This document shows positions 58,305 through 64,000 of a DNA stretch of 64,000 nucleotides, one piece after another. Both the position numbers and the translations under genes were made by a program. Within the stretch, counting starts at the first letter, position 1; each line of letters begins with the position of its first letter. Where the stretch lies: NCBI GenBank assembly GCA_034359265.1, contig CP136890.1:54739501-54803500 (forward strand). The letters run 5' to 3'. The notes beneath the pieces were generated by a model that searched no databases, was not told where the DNA came from, and worked only from the letters and a program-made list of their open reading frames with translations. The DNA comes from Canna indica (Eukaryota; Streptophyta; Magnoliopsida; Zingiberales; Cannaceae).

Positions 58305-59876
58305 ATGCCGAGATATAGTACAGAGTATATCAATGGTGTCCAATGTTTCCTAGATTTTGCTTATAATAAAGGAAGACCTCAGGGAGGGGAGATTTTATGC
58401 CCTTGTGCGAAATGTAGTAATGGTTGTTGGTTGACAAAAGATGTAGTCTTTGAACATTTAATAGACTATGGATTTTTAAAAGACTACACTGATTGGGTCA
58501 ACCATGGTGAGGAGTTAACAATGCCCACAGAGGAGGATGATGACATCGATGATGGAGAGAATTGCATGAATGACATGGATGATATGGATGGATTGTTGCA
58601 TGATAGATTTAGAGAAGTGGCAGAAGAAGGTGGAGTTGCAGAGGGTCCTAAAGAAGATGCCAAAAAGTTTTATAATTTATTAGAGGAGGCAAACAAGGAA
58701 TTGTACCCCGGTTGTAAAAATTTCTCTATCTTGTCCTTCACCATTCGGTTATATTTGATGAAGTGTCTCTTTGGTTGGAGTAATGTGTCATTCAATGCAC
58801 TCTTAGAGCTACTAAAAGAAGCTATGCCAAATTTGAACATCCCCCAATCTTTTAATAAAACAAGAGCCATGATAAGGGACTTGGACCTTGATTATAAAAA
58901 GATTGATGCTTGTCCCAATAATTGTATGTTATATTGGAAAGTGCATGAGAAAGACAAGTCTTGTCATATTTGCGGTGCTTCACGGTGGGTTGAGAATTCA
59001 CAGGCAGAGAATGAGCTAGAAAATCCCAAGCAAGGCCACAAGGTAGCGGCTAAAGTTTTAAGACACTTTCCGTTAATTCCTAGACTTCAAAGGTTGTTCA
59101 TGTGTGAGAGGACTGCAAATTTAATGATGTGGCATGAGGAAGAGCGAATAAGAGATGGAAAGTTAAGGCATCCTGCTGATGGCAGAGCATGGAAGGACTT
59201 CGATGAGCGTTATCCTGATTTTTCTAGTGACCCACGCAACATAAGACTTGGGTTGACTAGCAATGGATTCAATCCATATAGGACCATGAGTATTTCTTAT
59301 AGTATATGGCTGATAATACTTATGCCATACAACCTTCCACCATGGTTATGTATGAAGTCGGAGTATTTTATGTTGTCTTTAATTATCCCTGGACCATACT
59401 CTCCTGTGACTGATATTGATGTGTACTTGCAACCATTGGTTGAAGAGTTGAAAATTGTGTGGGAACTGGGAGTAGACACATATGATGCTTTAAAGAATCA
59501 AACTTTTAAGTTGCTAGCAGCCCTTTTATGGACTATTAGCGACTTTCCTAGATATGCTATGTTGAGTGGTTGGAGCACAAAGGGAAAATTAGCATGTCCA
59601 TCTTGTAATTATAACACTAATTCGGCTTACTTGAAGCATAGTAGACAGATGTGTTATATGGATCACCGTATTTTCTTGCCGATGAGTCATGATTATAGAA
59701 GAAACACACGGGATTTCAATGGAAAAGAAGAACATAGGGATGCTCCTAATTTATTAGAAGGGATAGAGATCTTGGAGTTGTTGCAAGACTTTGTCAATTC
59801 ATTTGGGAAGATGCAAAAGAAAAGCATTGGTGGTCCTTGGAAGAAGAGGTCTATTTTTTTTGAATTATCATATTAG
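58305..59876 (+). pseudogene. TNP2-type CACTA transposase, N-terminal and catalytic part
   Basis: An open frame of 523 codons. Residues 1-70 form the transposase-associated domain (Cys-rich: CPCAKCSNGC, then HLIDYGFLKDYTDWVNHGE). From about residue 200 the Transposase_21 (TNP2) domain follows with NNCMLYWK, CHICGASRW, VLRHFPLIPRLQRLF, RHPADGRAWKDFDERYPDF, RLGLTSNGFNPYRTMS, PYNLPPWLCMK, IPGPYSP, DIDVYLQPLVEELK, AALLWTISDFP, LSGWSTKGKLACP and FLPMSHDYRRN. TNP2 cuts and joins the element ends in the nucleus. The start ATG gives MPRYSTEYINGV. The frame ends at TAG (59874-59876), where the family has Trp (ELPYWKHN), so the stop is a TGG-to-TAG change and not the natural end. Confidence 0.92.
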
Positions 59877-60731
59877 AAGCATAATAAACTACGACATAAT
59901 CTTGATGTCATGCATATTAAAAAAAAACATATTTGACAATGTGATAGGGACTTTGTTGGACATAACGGGGAAGACAAAAGATCATGTTAAAGCCCGTTTA
60001 GATTTGCAAGAGCTGGGAATTTGAAAGAAACTTCATCCAAAACCAGTGGATCAAGGCAAGAAAGTAAAGTATGCAAAAGATGCTTTAACATGAAAAAAAA
60101 TGAGAAGTCTATTTTCTGTAGTGTTCTCAAGGAAGCAAAATAACCTGATGGTTGTGCAGCAAATATTTCAAGATGTGTTCACCAAGATGGCTTGAAAGTT
60201 TCAGGGTACAAGAGTCATGATTCTCATTTCATGCTACACTACTTGCTCCCAGTAGCAATGATTAGCACACTTCCTCACCAAGTGGCCTATCCTCTGATAC
60301 GTCTATGTTCTTTTTTTCGTTCCATATGTCAAAGAGTTATTGATGTGAATGATTTAGAGACCTTGGAATTTGAGATTGCTGAAACACTTTGCCAATTAGA
60401 GAGGATTTTTCCTCCTTCATTTTTTGATGTAATGCTTCATTTTCCTATTCACCTACCAAATGAGATAAGATTAGGTGGTCCCATTCATTCTCGGTGGATG
60501 TATTCACCAGAAAGAGAGTTGGGAAAGTTGAAGGCTTACGTGCGCAATAAAGCTCGTACAGAAGGTTCAATAGTTGAGGGTTATTTGGTTGAGGAATGCT
60601 TGGCATTTTGCTCAAATTATATGAACTCTAATATGGAGACACGGTGGAATAGAGTGACAAGAAATGCTGACACATGTGAGTCTTTTGATGTTGAGCTTTC
60701 TAGTTTTTTTTACCCATGGGTCGTCCTATAG
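59877..60731 (+). pseudogene. TNP2 transposase continuation with DUF4218 region (frameshifted)
   Basis: After the TAG the frame continues KHNKLRHNLDVMHI. One base is gained in a run of A near 59920-59928, so NVIGTLLDITGKTKDHVKAR is in another frame. TGA codons near 60022 and 60090 and further shifts follow. From 60192 an open stretch of 179 codons holds the DUF4218 domain: SHDSHFMLHYLLPVA, LIRLCSFFRSICQRV, TLCQLERIFPPSFFDVMLHF, RWMYSPERELGKLKAYVRNK and EGSIVEGYLVEECLAFC. These domains normally belong to a single transposase protein. Confidence 0.88.
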
Positions 60732-61696
60732 GAGGGAAGAAAAAAGGTATTTTATTTTCGATGGACAACAATGAAAAGAACCAAGCTCACCAGTATATCT
60801 TGTTCAATTGTGATGAAGTTCAGCCTTACATTAGGTAAATAACTATTCTTTGCCCTAAAAAATTTATTTATAAACTCATTTGAATAATTGTTGCAACAAA
60901 ATAATTTTTTTGTAGTGAACATGAAAATATCATAAATTGGAAGACAGGAAGAAAGTGGACCAAAGCAAAAAGTCAAAGCCATGATTTTATTGATTGTTTT
61001 AAAAATCGTGCAATGGAGGAGGATGTCCCTGATCGACTGAAGGAGTTGTGTAGAGGCCCAAATAAAGTTGCAAGAAGGTTTTCGGGTTATGTCATCAATG
61101 GATGTAAATTTCATACTAGGCAGCGTGATGCAAGTCGCAGGACACAAAACAGTGGTGTCACTTTGGTGTCAATCGCTCAAAGCTTTGCTAGTAGTAAAGA
61201 TCAAAATCCGACGACGAATGCAGTTACTTATTATGGTGCAATTAATGAAATAATTGAGCTAGACTATTATGGTAATTTCAAGTTTGTCTTGTTTAGATGT
61301 GATTGGTTTGAAGTAGAATCAGAAAAGTACGGGTTGACTTGTGTTCACTTCGATAAAAAATGTTATATGGATGATCCATTTGTGCTCGCTTCTCAAGTCC
61401 AACAATGCTTCTATGTTCGCGATCCCTATAATGACAATAGGTATTACGTTATGAAAACTCTTCATAGAGAGATTTCTAATGTGAATGACAAATCATATTG
61501 TGCCGAAGAAATATATAATATTGAGTCATCTGAACCAGCGACTAATTTGTCTTTGCCTGATGATGAAATTGATGTTGAATGGGCAAGGGACGACATAGAG
61601 CCCACCATTGTTGAAAATTATTCAGCTGTTTCAAATGAAATGGAGTCTGAAGAAGAGTCCGACTTTGATGACACACTCTGGGACTACTTTGATTGA
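60732..61696 (+). pseudogene. TNP2 transposase C-terminal exons with DUF4216 region
   Basis: First a segment in a shifted frame, GRPIGGKKKGILF and YILFNCDEVQPYI, ending at a GT donor (60837). A TTTTTTTGTAG acceptor precedes 60915. Then comes a long open exon with FSGYVINGCKFHT, RRTQNSGVTLVSIAQSFAS, TYYGAINEIIELDYYGNFKF, LFRCDWFEVE and QVQQCFYVRDPYNDN (DUF4216). The acidic tail EEESDFDDTLWDYFD ends at a natural TGA. This end of the gene is undamaged, in contrast to the middle. The block shared with CACTA-B begins 5 bp after the stop. Confidence 0.88.
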
Positions 61697-61700
61697 TATT

Positions 61701-62215
61701 CTTGTATTTTCACATTTTCTGGTTGATCGATGAAGCAAATGATTCTATCACATTATGTTATAGTGGCCCATCGGGGATTTGCACAATCAGGTTAAACTTA
61801 GACTTTTTTCCTTTTCAATTCCAATTCATGTATCTGTCTAGCATGATGGATTGTGCTGCATAAGTAGCAAATTCAGACATTTGAAGGATTCCTATGCAAT
61901 GGTGGTACTTCAATTCTCTATTTATCCTTTAATAAATGTGGCTGATAAGGATTCCAATGCCTTGATGGTTATCTTTTTGGTTGTTCATGCATAAGCTAAA
62001 TTTATGTTATATGATGATTGATTGGTGTTCTACATTTGTGCATGTTTTATGATCTTCATGTATTTCTTTGAAGCCTACTTAGATATTCATGCCGCTCATA
62101 AATTACCCACCTTGCCTAAACCACTTGAGGGTGTAATTAATGAAGAAAAAATTAAATGAACTCAAGCATATGGAGTCCATAAAATGTTTGTTTTCTTGGC
62201 ACCTTCTGTGTACAA
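61701..62215. repeat. Block shared with CACTA-B (11731-12243)
   Basis: Non-coding 3' flank of the transposase gene, nearly identical in sequence to CACTA-B. One short gap (TCGG.ATTTGC against TCGGCAAGTATGTGATTTGC) and a few substitutions differ. Confidence 0.9.
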
Positions 62216-62810
62216 TCAAAGTTCAAGCTAATAGCTCATACTGCTTGTAAATATTTCTAGTTTTTGCCAGATCGTTTATCATCTTGATAGTTGATACTTA
62301 ATTTGCATTGCCTCATTTCTGCAGCCACTTTCACTTTATTCATGAAGTTGTCACCATGCAATTCTATATTTTGGCATATTACCAAGATTTTGAGAGGTAA
62401 AGAAGCACCTTGCTTTCTTTTAATACATATATATCTCCATGATTCATTTGCATTACATCTTTAACTACAGGTCTTTGGGAGTTTGCTAGCAGCCAATAGC
62501 TTGATTCAGATCAGAGAACTTTAAAAAGTAGTAAGAAACTATTTTCTCACTTTCTAGATATCTGAGCTCTGTTGCTTAATAGGATATTCTGATGGTTGTC
62601 AAGAGACAATTCTACTGTACTTGTATAGTGTCCTGATATCAGTCAAGCTGAATCCATAACTTGAAGTATCCTTAATAATTTAGCATGTAGTCTATGTAGG
62701 TGTTTCTATTAGTGATATCTAGCTTGATTAAATTAATAAGCAGCTGATCTTAGGTTGAATGATCTTAGGCTCTCATGGCTTCCAATTTATAAGCCGTGAA
62801 GAGAAGAGAA
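62216..62810 (+). other. CACTA-C region between the two genes
   Basis: AT-rich, no exon recognised. Small pieces match CACTA-B again (AGAGACAATTCTACTGTACTTG near 62601 and 12253), showing that further parts were shared before separate deletions. Confidence 0.45.
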
Positions 62811-62824
62811 AGATTTGTACGATT

Positions 62825-63035
62825 TTTTGCCCGTTACAGACCGCCGGTCGCTTGTTCGGTCGACCGCTTGAGCTACACGATTCTGCGATCCTCAATCAGG
62901 TCGATCGATCGACCGCTCGAGCTACTGCCAATTTTTGGCATCGTTCGGTCGACCGAACTACCTTCTCCTTCGGTCGGTCGACCAATCGGTCGACCGAACC
63001 TGGGCAGGGCAATTTTCTTTGCTTGATTTTTTTAC
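62825..63035. repeat. GGTCGACC palindrome cluster like that of the solo LTRs
   Basis: About 210 bp beginning TTTTTTGCCCGTT and ending CCTGGGCAGGGCAATTTTC. Many GGTCGACC/GGTCGATCGATCGACC palindromes lie between. Order and flanks match the U3 part of the LTR family at 26195-26375, 31670-31830 and 37620-37790. It sits just upstream of the second gene of CACTA-C, either as a leftover piece of such an LTR or as a related regulatory sequence. Confidence 0.65.
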
Positions 63036-63054
63036 ATTTCTATGATTTATGCAG

Positions 63055-64000
63055 TGAGATGATACAAGGAAGTGATATAGACTTTCCACTACAAGCAAAG
63101 TCAAGCAAAGAGTTAGCGGCCAAGCATTACAAAATTAAATGTGAAAAGATTGAATGTAATAAGAAGTTAAATTCAAAGAGTCAGCCTGGAAACAAACATA
63201 CTGTGCTGGAAAAGTATGCTTCATAGGCCAATAAGAAGAATATTAATGTGCAAGAGAGAGGAAAAACACCATATGAAAAGCCAAAGGATGCAGTCCCCAC
63301 TCAACCTAGTATTTCTACTACGAGACAGGCCATTTCCAATGATATTCAAGATAGAGGGAAAAAACCAATTAATGCAGCCATCACTAAACCCAGATCGTCT
63401 ACTCAAAAGCAAGTTCCTTCCAATTCCAACACAAGATCTTCTCAAGTGCAACAACAAAGACCAACCATTCAAGATCAAAGATCTACCCAAGTGCAGCAGC
63501 AAAAAAGGTCAACCATTCAAGATCAACAAAGAGAAGTTAACCATGAGCAAGGAGATGAGTATGCAACAAAGAAGACAAAGACTGCACCTTTGCGTCCATC
63601 AATGTCAATGGTTGAATATCATGAGAATATGGGTATGCAAGTGCTATAAGAAGATCAACTAGAAGAGGAATGTAGAGACATGGACCAAGTCGAGGAAGAA
63701 CACAATATACTTGATGAGCTGGAAGAGGAAGCAAATGTTGAGAAAGAGCGCAATATACCCGATGAGCCGGAACACGATACATCTGAAGGTATATTATGTC
63801 ATTATATGTAATTCTATAATTAGCTTATGATTAAATCATTATTGTTATGTCAATTAGGAACACCAAAAAAGAAAGCAAGAGGGAAGATAATGTGCTACAA
63901 AATTCATGGAAGATTGCTAGAGGAGCAACAAGAAATAATTTTCAATAGTGAAGCACAACCAGTTGGGCCCAATGAGAAAGCTGTTTCAGACTTGAGCCAA
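63055..64000 (+). pseudogene. Second gene of CACTA-C (runs off the window)
   Basis: CACTA elements carry a second gene whose product binds the subterminal repeats. Here an exon (63055-63788) follows a TTTATGCAG acceptor. It is rich in Gln, Lys and Ser (QVQQQ repeats) and later in Glu (EEEHNILDELEEEANVEKE). A GT donor at 63789 and an AG acceptor at 63856-63857 lead in phase to KKKARGKIMCYKIHGRLLEE and FNSEAQPVGPNEKAVSDLS. That is the conserved segment of plant En/Spm-like second-gene proteins (QP.GPN..xLS). TAG at 63224-63226 and TAA at 63647-63649 interrupt the first exon, both one C-to-T change from Gln codons. Confidence 0.75.

Larger units (their letters stand above)
56142..64000 (+). mobile_element. 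CACTA-C: CACTA transposon with transposase genes (right end beyond window)
   Basis: Begins CACTACTATATTTTGGC after GAA in Gypsy gag. It contains AACCGTTCC subterminal repeats, a TNP2-type transposase gene (58305-61696), a block shared with CACTA-B, and the start of the second gene (63055 on). Both genes point right. Stops and frameshifts in the transposase mean it is now defective. Same family as CACTA-B, for which it could have been a transposase source. Confidence 0.88.

Noticed and set aside
62759..63226. 155-codon open frame as one protein
   Set aside because: It runs through the palindrome cluster and an intron. Only the part after the acceptor at 63054 belongs to the second CACTA gene.

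Overview
This is plant nuclear DNA, AT-rich and made almost entirely of transposable elements nested inside one another. Plant-type element families support this: Tat-like Gypsy and SIRE-like Copia LTR elements, CACTA DNA transposons with TNP2-type transposase, and Mutator-like MITEs. So do fragments of plant-like intron-containing genes (cytosolic prolyl-tRNA synthetase, apyrase). I see no intact host gene, tRNA, rRNA or CRISPR array. The species cannot be named from the sequence.

Layout. 1-8828: a Copia-type LTR split by a 7.1-kb CACTA element (CACTA-A, 3-bp target duplication ACT). 8829-18524: remains of Gypsy copy 1 (+ strand). Its gag is split by CACTA-B, which carries rearranged exons of a prolyl-tRNA synthetase and an apyrase and a possible PPR fragment. 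18525-25030: small elements in otherwise featureless DNA: an inverted-repeat element, a TRIM-like element, a short foldback element, a 5'-truncated LINE, and a Mutator-like MITE holding a second MITE. 25031-34760: Gypsy copy 2 (- strand), interrupted by a complete gag-only LTR retrotransposon (25405-32142) and by a solo LTR of that same family. 35037-46530: Gypsy copy 3 (+ strand), interrupted by two more solo LTRs of that family. Its order is gag, protease, RT, RNase H, second RNase H, integrase, a roughly 103-bp tandem array in the 3' region, then the 3' LTR. 46531-54977: a second Mutator-like MITE, SIRE-like Copia gag debris with a CACTA-type MITE inside, and a Copia LTR split by a 2.5-kb solo LTR. 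54978-56141: LTR, primer-binding region and gag of Gypsy copy 4. 56142 to the window end: CACTA-C, a decayed but recognisable autonomous-type relative of CACTA-B, with transposase (TNP2, DUF4218 and DUF4216 regions) and the start of its second gene.

How the parts relate. The four Gypsy copies are one family and act as landing sites. At least seven later insertions fall in their gag or gag-protease region, and empty homologous sites in sister copies confirm several of these. CACTA-C could once have supplied transposase to CACTA-B, because both have the same AACCGTTCC-rich ends and a shared block of about 500 bp. The gag-only LTR element keeps a long gag reading frame but has repetitive non-coding DNA where pol should be, so it would have depended on a SIRE-like partner. 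Most coding regions carry stops of the TGG-to-TAG/TGA and CAA/CAG-to-TAA/TAG type, as expected for long-methylated silenced repeats.
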